Numbered from the stretch's first letter, positions 34,141 through 43,340 are shown. The stretch is DNA of 64,000 nucleotides from an uncultured Lachnospiraceae bacterium (GCA_910584685.1 CAJUAO010000009.1:1-64000); one strand, 5' to 3'. Notes: a model not told the origin generated them from the letters alone. Program-made: numbers and translations.

Positions 34141-36054
34141 ATGTGTGGAATAACAGGTTTTTTTCAAACTGAGTTTGATTATACGCTGGATGCCAAATGG
34201 GAGCAGAAAATAACTCAAATGAAAAATACGCTTAAGCACAGAGGGCCTGACGACGACAGCATATTTATGTCAAAGCATGCTGCCTTTGGTCATACAAGGC
34301 TTTCCATACTTGACTTAAAATCAGGAAAGCAGCCAATGACAAGACAATTTATGGGACGTTACGCAACTATAATATATAATGGGGAAATATACAACACTAA
34401 GGAGCTTCGGGCAGATTTGCAGAAATATGACCTTGAATTTTCATCAACAGGAGACACTGAGCTTATTGTAAACGGCTATCTTGTATATGGAACAGATGTG
34501 TTCAGACGGCTGAACGGTATTTTTTCCATTGCCATATATGACCATACCTTTGATATCCTTTTACTTGCCAGAGACCATCTTGGAGTAAAGCCTCTGTTTT
34601 ACACCTTTGATGAGGAAACCTGCGTATTTGCTTCTGAGCAAAAGGCAATATTTGCCTATGGCATAAAGCCTGAGGCAGATATGGATTCCTTTAAGGAAAT
34701 TTTTGCCCTCGGCCCTGCCAGAACTCCGGGACACGGCGTTTTTAAAGGTATAAATGAAGTTCTTCCGGGACATTTCCTTATAGTTTCAAATCCATATGAT
34801 ATAAATGAGCTTTTATCCCTTAAAAACTATAATCCTATGAATTATCCTGCATCAAAGCTTAATCCTTTTACCCTGGTACAGCCTTACTGGAAGCTTACGG
34901 GAAGGGAGCATAGCGACAGCTATGAGGAAACAGTGGAAAAGGTTAAATTTCTTGTTACCGACAGTGTTAAAAGGCAGATGATTTCCGATATTCCTATATG
35001 CACCTTTCTTTCAGGAGGGCTTGATTCCAGCCTTGTATCTGCCATATGCAGCAGGGAGCTTAAGGAGCAGGGAAAAATACTTAATACCTTTTCCTTTGAT
35101 TTTGTAGACAATAAGGAGAATTTTAAGCCTAATTCCTTCCAGTCGTCTCTTGACAGGCCTTATGTGGATATAATGGTTAAGCATATTGAAAGCAATCACA
35201 CATATCTTGAATGTACAAATAAAATACAGCTTGATTATCTTGAAAAGGCGGTAGACGCAAGAGATTTGCCTTGTATGGCGGATGTTGAATCATCCCTTTT
35301 ATACTTCTGCTCTCTTGTTGCCCCTGTCAACAGGGTAACTCTCACAGGGGAGTGTGCAGATGAGATATTCGGCGGCTATCCGTGGTTCCACAGGGAGGAG
35401 CTTTTGTCAAAGGAGCATTTTCCATGGGGATATGATATGGAGGCCCGTGGCGTAATGCTTTCAGATGATTTCCTTGCCTCCTTAAATATGGAAATGTATT
35501 CTAAAAACGCATATCTTAACTCTATCTCTAAAACTCCTTATGTTGATGGGGAAAGCGATTTTGAAAAAAGGAGACGTGAAATATCATGGCTTAACATACA
35601 ATGGTTTATGGCTACACTTCTAAACAGAATGGACAGAACAAGCATGTACTCAGGACTTGAAGCCCGCGTTCCTTACGCCGACTATCGTATATTGGAGTAT
35701 GTATTTAACATACCATGGCATATGAAGTGCCATGAGGGAGTGACAAAGAGTCTCTTGGTAGAGGTAGGAAAGGATTATCTTCCTTATGACGTTTTATACA
35801 GAAAAAAATCGCCTTACCCGAAAACCTACGACCCTATGTATGAGACAATGCTTAAATCAAGGCTTTTGGATATACTGGCAAACCCTAATTCTCCTATCTG
35901 CTCCTTTGTTGACAGAAAGAAGGCCGTCAAATTTATAACAAAGGAGTATGATTACGGCAGACCTTGGTATGGCCAGCTTATGAGCGGTCCCCAGATGATT
36001 GCATATATAATACAGGTAAATTACTGGATGGAAAAATATGGTCTTTCTGTCTAA
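34141..36054 (+). CDS. asnB: Asparagine synthase (glutamine-hydrolysing)
   Basis: 637 residues from the ATG at 34141, chosen because Met removal exposes the nucleophilic Cys of 'MCGITGFF' and GAGG lies before it. The frame also opens at 34117. The class II glutaminase domain spans about 1-210 ('LKHRGPDDDSIF', 'YNGEIYN', 'STGDTEL'). The synthase domain has PP-loop 'FLSGGLDSSLVSAI' and 'LTGECADEIFGGYPWF'. It makes asparagine from aspartate, glutamine and ATP. It stands alone, downstream of spoVFAB. Confidence 0.93.
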   Translation: MCGITGFFQTEFDYTLDAKWEQKITQMKNTLKHRGPDDDSIFMSKHAAFGHTRLSILDLKSGKQPMTRQFMGRYATIIYNGEIYNTKELRADLQKYDLEFSSTGDTELIVNGYLVYGTDVFRRLNGIFSIAIYDHTFDILLLARDHLGVKPLFYTFDEETCVFASEQKAIFAYGIKPEADMDSFKEIFALGPARTPGHGVFKGINEVLPGHFLIVSNPYDINELLSLKNYNPMNYPASKLNPFTLVQPYWKLTGREHSDSYEETVEKVKFLVTDSVKRQMISDIPICTFLSGGLDSSLVSAICSRELKEQGKILNTFSFDFVDNKENFKPNSFQSSLDRPYVDIMVKHIESNHTYLECTNKIQLDYLEKAVDARDLPCMADVESSLLYFCSLVAPVNRVTLTGECADEIFGGYPWFHREELLSKEHFPWGYDMEARGVMLSDDFLASLNMEMYSKNAYLNSISKTPYVDGESDFEKRRREISWLNIQWFMATLLNRMDRTSMYSGLEARVPYADYRILEYVFNIPWHMKCHEGVTKSLLVEVGKDYLPYDVLYRKKSPYPKTYDPMYETMLKSRLLDILANPNSPICSFVDRKKAVKFITKEYDYGRPWYGQLMSGPQMIAYIIQVNYWMEKYGLSV

Positions 36055-36066
36055 AAAATTTATAAC

Positions 36067-36098
36067 CGGGCAGGGGAGTAACCAGCTTCCCCTACCCG
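36067..36098. terminator. Hairpin between convergent asnB and the CgeB-like gene
   Basis: 11-bp stem with one mismatch (36067-36077 with 36088-36098) between two convergent genes. The T-run is offset on the minus strand, so termination there would be imperfect. Confidence 0.6.
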
Positions 36099-36132
36099 TG
36101 TGAAACAAACGTATTATTTCTTTTTTAAGCTC

Positions 36133-37290
36133 TTATGAAAATACTTCAGACAATATCTTTTTTACCTGTACCTCATAGGAAAAATATTTCTCAACCCTTT
36201 CATATCCATTGCAGGCTATCATGTTCCTCTCGCTGTCATGCTTTAAATAGTAGTCGATTTTTTTAAGCATATCCTCCGTACTTTCAAACAGCACTAAATC
36301 CCTGCCGTCGGTAAAATTTTCAGCAAGCTCCGGCTGCCAGTTTGATAATAAAAAGCCTCCGGCTCCCATAATATCTAACGCTCTCAAGGGTATTCCCGAT
36401 GTTATTGAACGAAGGGTAATATTTATATTAATTTTTGATGTTCTGAACACACCCGGCATATCCCTGTCATACGTCACGGTTCCTCCGTTTCCTGCATTTG
36501 GTATAAGACCGGGATTAGAGCCTGTAAAAAGCGTTAAGGGATACTTTGCTGCAACGGCAGTTAAAAGCCCTATACGCTCCATTGAGGTGCATTTTTGATT
36601 TATCATATCTATAAACAGCTCCTTTGACGTAACGTCATAATTCCTTGGAATCTCAAGCTTAACCCATTTCTCCAATTCATTTAATATATCAGGAGTAATA
36701 CTTCTGTCAAAAATATTTGCGCCGTATATCTGGGACTGCGCGTTTATTACTCCGTCAAAATACCCTTTAAGATACTCAGGCATATAATTAATTTTATTAT
36801 AAAGACAGCCTTCATATAAGCTTCCGACGAAGCTTACCTCAAAGGTTTCCCCCAGAAGGGCAGGCGGCTTTCCAAGCATGTCCTTAAGCCTGTTTACATT
36901 TACTCCCAAGGGCATATAATATAAATGAGAGCTGTAACCCTTTTCCATTAATTTTAAATATAAGTCGTAATCAAATATAAATATATGATTAACCTCATTT
37001 TTTACCTCAGGAGAATAAAGGGTAATGTGGGGCATGTCATAAATCCATGATATATACGGAATTTCATGCTTCATAGCCACTCTTGATATGACAGGAAAAA
37101 AGTCAAATGAAAAAATCAGCCCGAAGCCTTCTTTTTTCAATTCCTTCTCCAGCTCATAACAAAATGAATCATCCTCATTATAATCAATTATATCAATATG
37201 TACGCTTTTAACATAATGTCCCAGATAAGTTAAGGTTTCTATCATATCGTCGGAGGAATTTTCATTCCAGTCATAGTAAAGTATCTTCAT
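36133..37290 (-). CDS. CgeB-like glycosyltransferase (DUF3880 plus glycosyltransferase domain)
   Basis: 385 residues. The N-terminal half shows 'MKILYYDWNENSSDDMIETL', 'FSFDFFPVISRVAMKHEIPYI' and 'HIFIFDYDLYLKLMEKG', typical of DUF3880. The C-terminal half has 'RALDIMGAGGFLLSNWQPEL', as in the glycosyltransferase 1-like domain of CgeB proteins. Bacillus CgeB is linked to spore surface maturation, and clostridial relatives occur in glycan loci. Substrate and role here are not known. AGGAG precedes the ATG, and the gene lies 33 nt after the ABC exporter gene. Confidence 0.8.
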   Translation of the reverse strand: MKILYYDWNENSSDDMIETLTYLGHYVKSVHIDIIDYNEDDSFCYELEKELKKEGFGLIFSFDFFPVISRVAMKHEIPYISWIYDMPHITLYSPEVKNEVNHIFIFDYDLYLKLMEKGYSSHLYYMPLGVNVNRLKDMLGKPPALLGETFEVSFVGSLYEGCLYNKINYMPEYLKGYFDGVINAQSQIYGANIFDRSITPDILNELEKWVKLEIPRNYDVTSKELFIDMINQKCTSMERIGLLTAVAAKYPLTLFTGSNPGLIPNAGNGGTVTYDRDMPGVFRTSKININITLRSITSGIPLRALDIMGAGGFLLSNWQPELAENFTDGRDLVLFESTEDMLKKIDYYLKHDSERNMIACNGYERVEKYFSYEVQVKKILSEVFS

Positions 37291-37323
37291 ATTTTCTCCT
37301 AAAGATTTTAATTAAATAATTTT

Positions 37324-39102
37324 CTAATTATAAGCCAAATCATAAAGCTCCTTGTAAATACCGCCTGCCTCCATAAGCTCCTTATGGGTTCCGCTTTCCT
37401 CTATACCCTCGTCTGTAAGAACTATTATCCGCTTAGCGTTTTTTATGGTAGACAATCTGTGGGCAATAACAAAGGTAGTCCTGTTCTCTGCCAGCTTTTC
37501 CAATGACTCCTGCACCACCCTTTCACTTTCATTGTCAAGGGACGACGTGGCTTCATCAAAAATAAGTATGGGAGAATTTTTCAAAAACACCCTTGCAATG
37601 GATATTCGCTGCTTTTGTCCACCGGACAGCTTAACTCCTCTTTGTCCTATATTTGTTTCATACCCGTTTGGAAGCTCCATTATAAATTCATGGGCTCCTG
37701 CCTTTTTTGACGCCTCTATTATTTCCGCCTCTGTTGCGTCAGGCTTTCCATAACGGATATTATCTATAATTGTTCCTGCAAAAAGATATACGTCCTGCTG
37801 TATAACGCCTATACTCTGCCTTAGCCTGTTAAGGCTTATGCTTCTTATGTCAATGCCTTCTATTTTCACAGCTCCCTCCGTAACGTCATAAAATCTTGGC
37901 ATAAGGCTTAACAGGGTAGTTTTTCCCACTCCCGATGAGCCAACAAGAGCTATGTATTCTCCTGCCCTTACGGAAAGATTTACATTCTTGAACACATACG
38001 GTAAATCCTTTTCATACCTGAAGCTTACATTTTCATATGTGACATTTCCTTTTATCTCTATATTATCTATAGGATTTTCACAATCCTCTATGTCAGGCTT
38101 TATGCTTATAATCTCCAAAAATCTTTCATAGCCTGTAATTCCGTTCTGGAACTGCTCCGTAAAATTTATTAATTGTCTTACAGGCGCCGTAAAATTGCTT
38201 ATATACAGCATAAATGTAATAATATCCGTCGCCGAAAGGCTGTCGTTTACCATTAAAACAGCTCCAACGGCTATTACCACAACGGTAATAAGCGTTATAA
38301 ATGCGTTTAAGCCTGCATTATACTGTCCCATGCAGGTATAGCTGTGATTTTTGCTTCTTAGAAAATTCATGTTTCCCTCATTAAATTTTCTCTGCTCAGC
38401 CTCCTCGTTTGCAAAGGATTTCACTACTCTTATTCCTGCAAGATTGTCCTCTATATTTGCATTTATATCTGCTATTCTGGCCCTGTTCTGTTTAAAGGCC
38501 CTTTTCATCCGCCTGTTAAGTATAAAGGCAAAGACAAACATAAACGGTATAACTGCAAACGCCGCCAGCGCCAGCTTTACGTTTATAAAAAGCAATATAA
38601 TAAAGGAGCCTGTAAGCTTTATGGATGATATAATAACGTCCTCCGGTCCATGATGCAAAAGCTCTGTTATTTCAAACAGGTCATTTGTAATACGGCTCAT
38701 AAGCTGCCCTACCTTCTGATTGTCATAATAGGAAAAGGACAGCCTTTGAAAATGGCTGAATATCTCATTTCTCATGCCGAACTCTATTTTTGCTCCCATC
38801 ATATGTCCGTAATATCCTATAAAATAATTGCTGTAGCATTCTACAAGCACCATAGCCACCATAACAGCAACAAGTATAACAATATGCTTAAGCATAATAT
38901 CTTTTTCCTCATATATTACCGTTCCCGTAATATACCTTATAATAAGAGGAATCACAAGGGATACTGCCGCGCCTAAAAATGCAAAAAACATATCTGCAAT
39001 AAAAAGCCCCCTGTATGGCTTGTAATAGCCAAGGAGCTTTTTCCATTTATGCTCCGGCGGTATATTGTTTGTCTCGTAATTTATATTTTTAAGCACATTC
39101 AT
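37324..39102 (-). CDS. ABC transporter, fused permease and ATP-binding protein
   Basis: 592 residues, type IV (MsbA-like) half transporter. Six transmembrane helices lie at about 35-330 ('RIADINANIEDNLAGIRVVKSFANE' in the coupling region). The nucleotide-binding domain has Walker A 'LVGSSGVGKTTLL', Q loop 'IGVIQQDVYLF', signature 'LSGGQKQRISIARV' and Walker B 'ILIFDEATSSLD' with a switch His in 'VIAHRLSTIKN'. It probably exports a lipid, drug or peptide as a homodimer. It begins 7 nt after trmD. Confidence 0.9.
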   Translation of the reverse strand: MNVLKNINYETNNIPPEHKWKKLLGYYKPYRGLFIADMFFAFLGAAVSLVIPLIIRYITGTVIYEEKDIMLKHIVILVAVMVAMVLVECYSNYFIGYYGHMMGAKIEFGMRNEIFSHFQRLSFSYYDNQKVGQLMSRITNDLFEITELLHHGPEDVIISSIKLTGSFIILLFINVKLALAAFAVIPFMFVFAFILNRRMKRAFKQNRARIADINANIEDNLAGIRVVKSFANEEAEQRKFNEGNMNFLRSKNHSYTCMGQYNAGLNAFITLITVVVIAVGAVLMVNDSLSATDIITFMLYISNFTAPVRQLINFTEQFQNGITGYERFLEIISIKPDIEDCENPIDNIEIKGNVTYENVSFRYEKDLPYVFKNVNLSVRAGEYIALVGSSGVGKTTLLSLMPRFYDVTEGAVKIEGIDIRSISLNRLRQSIGVIQQDVYLFAGTIIDNIRYGKPDATEAEIIEASKKAGAHEFIMELPNGYETNIGQRGVKLSGGQKQRISIARVFLKNSPILIFDEATSSLDNESERVVQESLEKLAENRTTFVIAHRLSTIKNAKRIIVLTDEGIEESGTHKELMEAGGIYKELYDLAYN

Positions 39103-39109
39103 TCCACTA

Positions 39110-39910
39110 TCAGCCCTTTCCGTATTTTATATTATTTTCCATAAGAAATTTTCTGTCCTTTTTATCAAGCTCAACCCTTTCAAACATATCAGGTCTGGCT
39201 TGGTGCGTTCTTATGAGGGACTGGTTTCTTCTCCACCGTTCTATATTTGCATGGTGTCCGCTTAGCAAAACTTCCGGCACCTTTACACCCATAAACTCTT
39301 CAGGTCTTGTATACTGTGGGTACTCTAAAAGATTATCCGTAAAGCTTTCAGTCTCCGCGCTTATATCATTATTAAGAACGCCTTTTATATGCCTTGATAT
39401 GGCGTCTATCATAACCATAGCCGGAAGCTCTCCTCCTGTAAGCACATAGTCTCCTATAGAAACATTGTCAGTAACTATCATATCAAGCACCCTTTGGTCT
39501 ATTCCCTCATAATGCCCGCATAAAAACACAAGATTTTCCTCTGCTGCAAGCTCTCTTGCCATTTGCTGGTTAAAGGTTTTTCCTGTGGGCGTGAGAAATA
39601 TTACCCTTGGCTTTCCGCCTGCATCTTCGTTCTTTTCGCTGTTTTCACCTTCAATATCCCCGGGCGTGCCTTCATTTATTTTTTTTATTATATTATTATA
39701 GCAGTCATATACAGGCTGTGGCTGCATTACCATACCTGCGCCTCCCCCGTAAGGATAATCGTCTACATGCTTATGCTTATCATTCGTATAGTCTCTTATA
39801 TTTACAGCCTCAAGCTTTATAATGCCATTTTCCATAGCCCTGCCTGTTATGCTTGTATTAAGCCCGTTCATTATCATATCAGGAAACAAGGTCATCACAT
39901 AAAAATTCAT
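39110..39910 (-). CDS. trmD: tRNA (guanine-N1)-methyltransferase
   Basis: 266 residues. It methylates G37 of tRNAs with SAM through a knotted SPOUT fold. Motifs: 'MTLFPDMI' at the start, 'DYPYGGGAGMVMQPQPVYD', 'LCGHYEGIDQRV' and 'SIGDYVLTGGELPAM'. A charged insertion of about 20 residues ('GTPGDIEGENSEKNEDAGGK' at about 80-100) is longer than usual. The start overlaps the rimM stop by one base (TAATG). Confidence 0.96.
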   Translation of the reverse strand: MNFYVMTLFPDMIMNGLNTSITGRAMENGIIKLEAVNIRDYTNDKHKHVDDYPYGGGAGMVMQPQPVYDCYNNIIKKINEGTPGDIEGENSEKNEDAGGKPRVIFLTPTGKTFNQQMARELAAEENLVFLCGHYEGIDQRVLDMIVTDNVSIGDYVLTGGELPAMVMIDAISRHIKGVLNNDISAETESFTDNLLEYPQYTRPEEFMGVKVPEVLLSGHHANIERWRRNQSLIRTHQARPDMFERVELDKKDRKFLMENNIKYGKG

Positions 39911-40422
39911 TAGTCCGTCAATCCTTCCAGTACATGTACAGTCATTTTATTTTCCTCTGTATTTACGTCAAGTATACACTGGTCTATATTGGGAAGCAAA
40001 AGCTCCTTGCCGTTTTCAAGAGCAATAACATACACGTCGTTTGCTCCCGTCTGCATTACGTCGTTAAGTATTCCAAGCCTGCTCCCGTCCTCGTTATATA
40101 CCTCCATATCAATAAGGTCGGCTATATAATACTCGTTTTCCTCAAGGGGAACTGCGTTTTCCCTTGTGACAAGCAAATCCTTTCCCTTATATTTCTCTAC
40201 ATCATTTATATTGTCAATTCCCTTAAATTTTAATATAGCCATATTTTTAAAGTATCTGACGCCCTGCACCTGGAGATTTATACGCTCTCTCCCTGTGTCA
40301 AGTATCACCTCCTTAAGCTGGTCAAATCTATTTAAATCGTCAGTTGTAGGATATACCTTTACCTCTCCACGTATTCCGTGAGTATTAGCAATGACTCCTA
40401 CCCTGAATAAATCATTTTCCAT
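39910..40422 (-). CDS. rimM: Ribosome maturation factor RimM
   Basis: 170 residues. It binds S19 and helps 30S assembly. The N-terminal 'FRVGVIANTHGIRGEVKVYP' and the PRC-barrel part 'YYIADLIDMEVYNEDGSRLG' with 'ELLLPNIDQCILDVN' are typical. It is part of the ylxM-ffh-rpsP-khpA-rimM-trmD operon. GGAGGATAAAC precedes the ATG. Confidence 0.95.
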   Translation of the reverse strand: MENDLFRVGVIANTHGIRGEVKVYPTTDDLNRFDQLKEVILDTGRERINLQVQGVRYFKNMAILKFKGIDNINDVEKYKGKDLLVTRENAVPLEENEYYIADLIDMEVYNEDGSRLGILNDVMQTGANDVYVIALENGKELLLPNIDQCILDVNTEENKMTVHVLEGLTD

Positions 40423-40471
40423 GTTTATCCTCCATAATTATCATACGCCTGTACAAATTTTTTTACAGCTT

Positions 40472-40524
40472 ATGAAAAAGATATGGGCGTGTATGAATTT
40501 CATACCCACTCATATCTTTTTCAT
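40472..40524 (-). other. Long AT-rich hairpin between khpA and rimM
   Basis: A 14-bp perfect outer stem (40472-40485 with 40511-40524) surrounds an inner palindrome GTATGAA/TTCATAC (40491-40505). It lies in the 117-nt gap before rimM, too far from a T-run to be a standard terminator. It may tune expression or mRNA processing within the operon. Confidence 0.6.
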
Positions 40525-40539
40525 CCTCTAGGCCTTATT

Positions 40540-40770
40540 TTATTGTAATATATCTACAATAACCCTCTTATCTGTCTTTGAGGCAGCCGCCTTTACAACC
40601 GCTCTTATTGCATTAGCAATTTTGCCCTGCTTGCCGATTACTTTTCCCATATCGCTGTCAGCAACCTTAAGCTCTATAACGAGACCCTTTTCAGTCTCTC
40701 TCTCGGTTACAACAACCTGCTCAGGGTAATCGACCAATTCCTTTGCGATAATTTCAACTAACTCTCTCAT
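40540..40770 (-). CDS. khpA: KH domain RNA-binding protein KhpA
   Basis: 76 residues, a single type II KH domain with 'DMGKVIGKQGKIANAIRAVV' (GxxG loop GKQG). In Firmicutes KhpA pairs with KhpB/Jag as an RNA chaperone affecting cell division. It is in its conserved place between rpsP and rimM. Confidence 0.93.
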   Translation of the reverse strand: MRELVEIIAKELVDYPEQVVVTERETEKGLVIELKVADSDMGKVIGKQGKIANAIRAVVKAAASKTDKRVIVDILQ

Positions 40771-40802
40771 TTTCTAAACCATACCTTTCAGCTTGGAAGA
40801 AA

Positions 40803-41048
40803 CTATTTTTCAATACCGGCCTGCTTTAAAAGCTTTGCAACCGTTTCTGTCGGCTGTGCTCCGTTAGCTAACCACTTTTTTGCTAATTCCTCATTGACTG
40901 TTACAGCGCTTGGCTCTAAGTTTGGATTATAAGTACCGATTTCCTCGATGCACTTACCGTCTCTTGGAGACCTTGAATCTGCTACTACTATTCTATAGAA
41001 AGGAGCCTTCTTCTGTCCCATTCTTCTTAACCTAATCTTTACTGCCAT
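40803..41048 (-). CDS. rpsP: 30S ribosomal protein S16
   Basis: 81 residues from the ATG at 41048 with AAGGAGGTG before it. The frame is open further upstream, but S16 starts at 'MAVKIRLRRMGQKKAPFYRI'. The conserved 'VVADSRSPRDGKCIEEIGTYNP' follows. It is in the operon between ffh and khpA. Confidence 0.97.
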   Translation of the reverse strand: MAVKIRLRRMGQKKAPFYRIVVADSRSPRDGKCIEEIGTYNPNLEPSAVTVNEELAKKWLANGAQPTETVAKLLKQAGIEK

Positions 41049-41121
41049 TTTTTCACCTCCTTGAATATAACTGCCGCTTTTCCGGCTTATTTTGTAAATG
41101 TCCTTAAGACTATATATACAA

Positions 41122-41137
41122 ATAGTGTTTCCACTAT
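41122..41137 (-). other. Short hairpin after ffh
   Basis: Stem ATAGTG/CACTAT with a GAAA tetraloop on the minus strand, in the ffh-rpsP gap. It could be a weak terminator or an mRNA-stabilising stem at the end of ffh. Confidence 0.35.
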
Positions 41138-41148
41138 CTGATATCAAA

Positions 41149-42498
41149 TTAAAAGGGAAGCTTAAACTTTCCAAACATGCCGCCTCTTTTTTTGCCTCCG
41201 AACATGCCGCCCATCTGCTTCATCATTTTTCTTGACTGCTCAAACTGCTTTACAAGCCTGTTTACCTCGGCTATGTCGACGCCTGCCCCCTTGGCGATAC
41301 GGTTTTTTCTTGACGGATTTAAAAGGCTTGGATTTGCTCTTTCCTTAGGAGTCATGGAGTATATGATTGCCTCCACCCTGCCAAGAGCCTTATCGTCAGG
41401 CAAATCCGCCCCCGCAAGCTTTCCGCCTATTCCCGGCATCATGCTGAGCACGTCTGACAAACCGCCCATCTGCTTAATCTGCTGCATGCTCTCAAGATAA
41501 TCGTCAAAGCCAAACTCCGCCTTTTTAAGCTTCTTTTCCATTTCTCTGGCTTTTTCCGCATCTACGGCTGCCTCTGCCTTTTCTATAAGAGTAAGAACAT
41601 CCCCCATGCCAAGTATACGGGAAGCCATTCTGTCAGGATAAAACTGCTCCAAATCCGTAAGCTTCTCTCCTATTCCCGAAAAAAGCACAGGCTTTCCTGT
41701 GACTGCCCTTATGGAAAGAGAAGCTCCGCCTCTGGTGTCGCTGTCAAGCTTTGTAATAATAACCCCGTCTATGCCAATCTTTTCGTCAAAGGTCTTGGCA
41801 ACATTTACTGCCTCCTGACCTGTCATGGCATCAACCACCAGAAGTGTCTGGGTTATATCAATGCTCTCTCTTATCTCCATAAGCTCGGCCATCATATCCT
41901 CATCTATCTGAAGACGTCCTGCCGTATCTAAGATTACAACATTAATATCATTTGCCTTAGCATGCTCTATGGCTGCCTTTATGATATTTAAAGGCTTATT
42001 ACCCGTTCCCATGGAAAATACAGGAACTCCCGCCTTCTCACCGTTTACCTTTAACTGCTCAATGGCGGCTGGACGATATATATCGCCTGCCACTAAGAGA
42101 GGCTTTTTACCCTTGCCCTTTAGTCTCATGGCAAGCTTTGCCGCCATGGTGGTTTTACCTGCGCCCTGAAGTCCCATCATCATAAGGACTGATATCTCAT
42201 TGCCGGGCTTTAACTTAAGCTCTGTTGCCTCAGAGCCCATAAGGGTAATCATTTCCTCATTTACTATCTTTATAACCATCTGTCCCGGAGTAAGGCTTGT
42301 AAGAACATCTTGTCCTACGGCTCTCTCCTGAACAGAGTTTATAAACTGCTTTACCACCTTAAAGTTGACGTCTGCCTCAAGCAAAGCCATCTTAACCTCC
42401 TTAAGGGCAGTCTTTACGTCTGCCTCGGACAGCCTTCCCTTTCCTCTAAGGTTTTTAAATATATTTTGTAATTTATCGGATAAGCTTTCAAATGCCAT
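41149..42498 (-). CDS. ffh: Signal recognition particle protein Ffh
   Basis: 449 residues: the N domain, a GTPase G domain with 'LMMGLQGAGKTTMAAKLA', 'VILDTAGRLQID', 'VVDAMTGQEAVN' and 'ITKLDSDTRGG', and a Met-rich M domain ('QQIKQMGGLSDVLSMMPGIG', 'KMMKQMGGMFGGKKRGG'). It directs membrane proteins to FtsY at the translocon. ylxM lies 16 nt upstream, and the two are conserved partners. Confidence 0.97.
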   Translation of the reverse strand: MAFESLSDKLQNIFKNLRGKGRLSEADVKTALKEVKMALLEADVNFKVVKQFINSVQERAVGQDVLTSLTPGQMVIKIVNEEMITLMGSEATELKLKPGNEISVLMMMGLQGAGKTTMAAKLAMRLKGKGKKPLLVAGDIYRPAAIEQLKVNGEKAGVPVFSMGTGNKPLNIIKAAIEHAKANDINVVILDTAGRLQIDEDMMAELMEIRESIDITQTLLVVDAMTGQEAVNVAKTFDEKIGIDGVIITKLDSDTRGGASLSIRAVTGKPVLFSGIGEKLTDLEQFYPDRMASRILGMGDVLTLIEKAEAAVDAEKAREMEKKLKKAEFGFDDYLESMQQIKQMGGLSDVLSMMPGIGGKLAGADLPDDKALGRVEAIIYSMTPKERANPSLLNPSRKNRIAKGAGVDIAEVNRLVKQFEQSRKMMKQMGGMFGGKKRGGMFGKFKLPF

Positions 42499-42513
42499 GC
42501 CGATACCTCCCGC

Positions 42514-42861
42514 TTAAAATGTATCATCTAATATATGATTTGATATCTGTCTTATTTCATCTATAAGCTGTAAATCATTATTCCTTTCAAACTGCTCCGT
42601 GAGACTGTTTATACGCGCCACCAGCTCCTTAGTCTTCTGAAATCTTTCCACTAAATGAAGCTTATTCTCATAATCCTGCAAAATATTACTGCATCTCTTA
42701 ATCAAATCATGGACACCCTGACGGCTTATGCCCCTTTCTGCCGCTATCTCGCTTATGCCTATATCATTGTATACATAATCCTCATAGACAGCCTTCTGGT
42801 GGTCGTTTAACAGCTCGCCGTAAAAGTCATATAAAAGTGCCTGCATTACAATCTTTTCCAT
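42514..42861 (-). CDS. ylxM: YlxM family helix-turn-helix protein
   Basis: 115 residues with sigma-factor-like helix-turn-helix 'ISEIAAERGISRQGVHDLIK' at about 36-55. YlxM stimulates SRP function in some Firmicutes. It is the first gene of the ffh operon, driven by the promoter at 42907-42935. Confidence 0.92.
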   Translation of the reverse strand: MEKIVMQALLYDFYGELLNDHQKAVYEDYVYNDIGISEIAAERGISRQGVHDLIKRCSNILQDYENKLHLVERFQKTKELVARINSLTEQFERNNDLQLIDEIRQISNHILDDTF

Positions 42862-42906
42862 ATTGTTTTCTCCATTTCAATATGCAATACCCTAAGCACA
42901 AAGGGT

Positions 42907-42935
42907 ATAATACACCAAAAAAAAAGCAATGTCAA
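42907..42935 (-). promoter_or_regulatory. Promoter of the ylxM-ffh-rpsP-khpA-rimM-trmD operon
   Basis: Minus strand: perfect TTGACA at 42930-42935, 17-nt spacer, TATTAT at 42907-42912. The -35 box is inside the left arm of the terminator hairpin at 42926-42955. Confidence 0.78.
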
Positions 42936-42963
42936 GTATTTTTTCTTGACATTGCCTTTTTTT
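42920..42963. terminator. Bidirectional terminator hairpin overlapping a promoter
   Basis: Perfect 11-bp stem (42926-42936 with 42945-42955) with an A-run on one side and a T-run on the other, so it can end transcripts in both directions. It ends the eno/giant-hairpin transcript and also holds the -35 box of the ylxM promoter. Confidence 0.8.
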
Positions 42964-42987
42964 GCCTTTACTTTTTTACTTTTTATA

Positions 42988-43334
42988 ATAGTTCAGGGTT
43001 AGGTTAAATCCTTCGGGAAGCCTTGGGCTGTGGCTTGGGTGGTCTGGCGTATGGGCGTCTATATAATAATTTATGGAAACATTGAGAAGGCTGTTAGATA
43101 ATTCATTGATACGAAACTGTCAGCTTCTTAGCGGAGGGCATCTGTTTGAGAAAAGCGCTGTCTTTTAGCGTTTTTCGAGTTATGCCCGAAGCTTAGAAGA
43201 TGGCAGTTTCGCATCAATAGAATTTCTTGCTGCCTTCGAAGTTTCCATAAATTATTATACAGACGCCCATACGCCAGACCACCCAAGCCACAGCCCAAGG
43301 CTTCCCGAAGGATTTAACCTAACCCTGAACTATT
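42988..43334. repeat. Giant hairpin repeat, copy 2 (family 1)
   Basis: An inverted repeat of about 347 nt filling the gap between ylxM and eno. The outer arms of about 93 nt (42988-43080 and 43242-43334) differ at one position only. Inside them, arms of about 75 nt pair imperfectly, and a small hairpin sits at the tip (43151-43176). The right inner arm (about 43178-43245) aligns with the right core of the copy at 15750-16066 (for example aGCTTAGAAG and ATAGAATTTCTT), while the outer arms are unrelated. It starts 7 nt after the eno stop. Confidence 0.92.
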
Positions 43335-43340
43335 CCTTTC

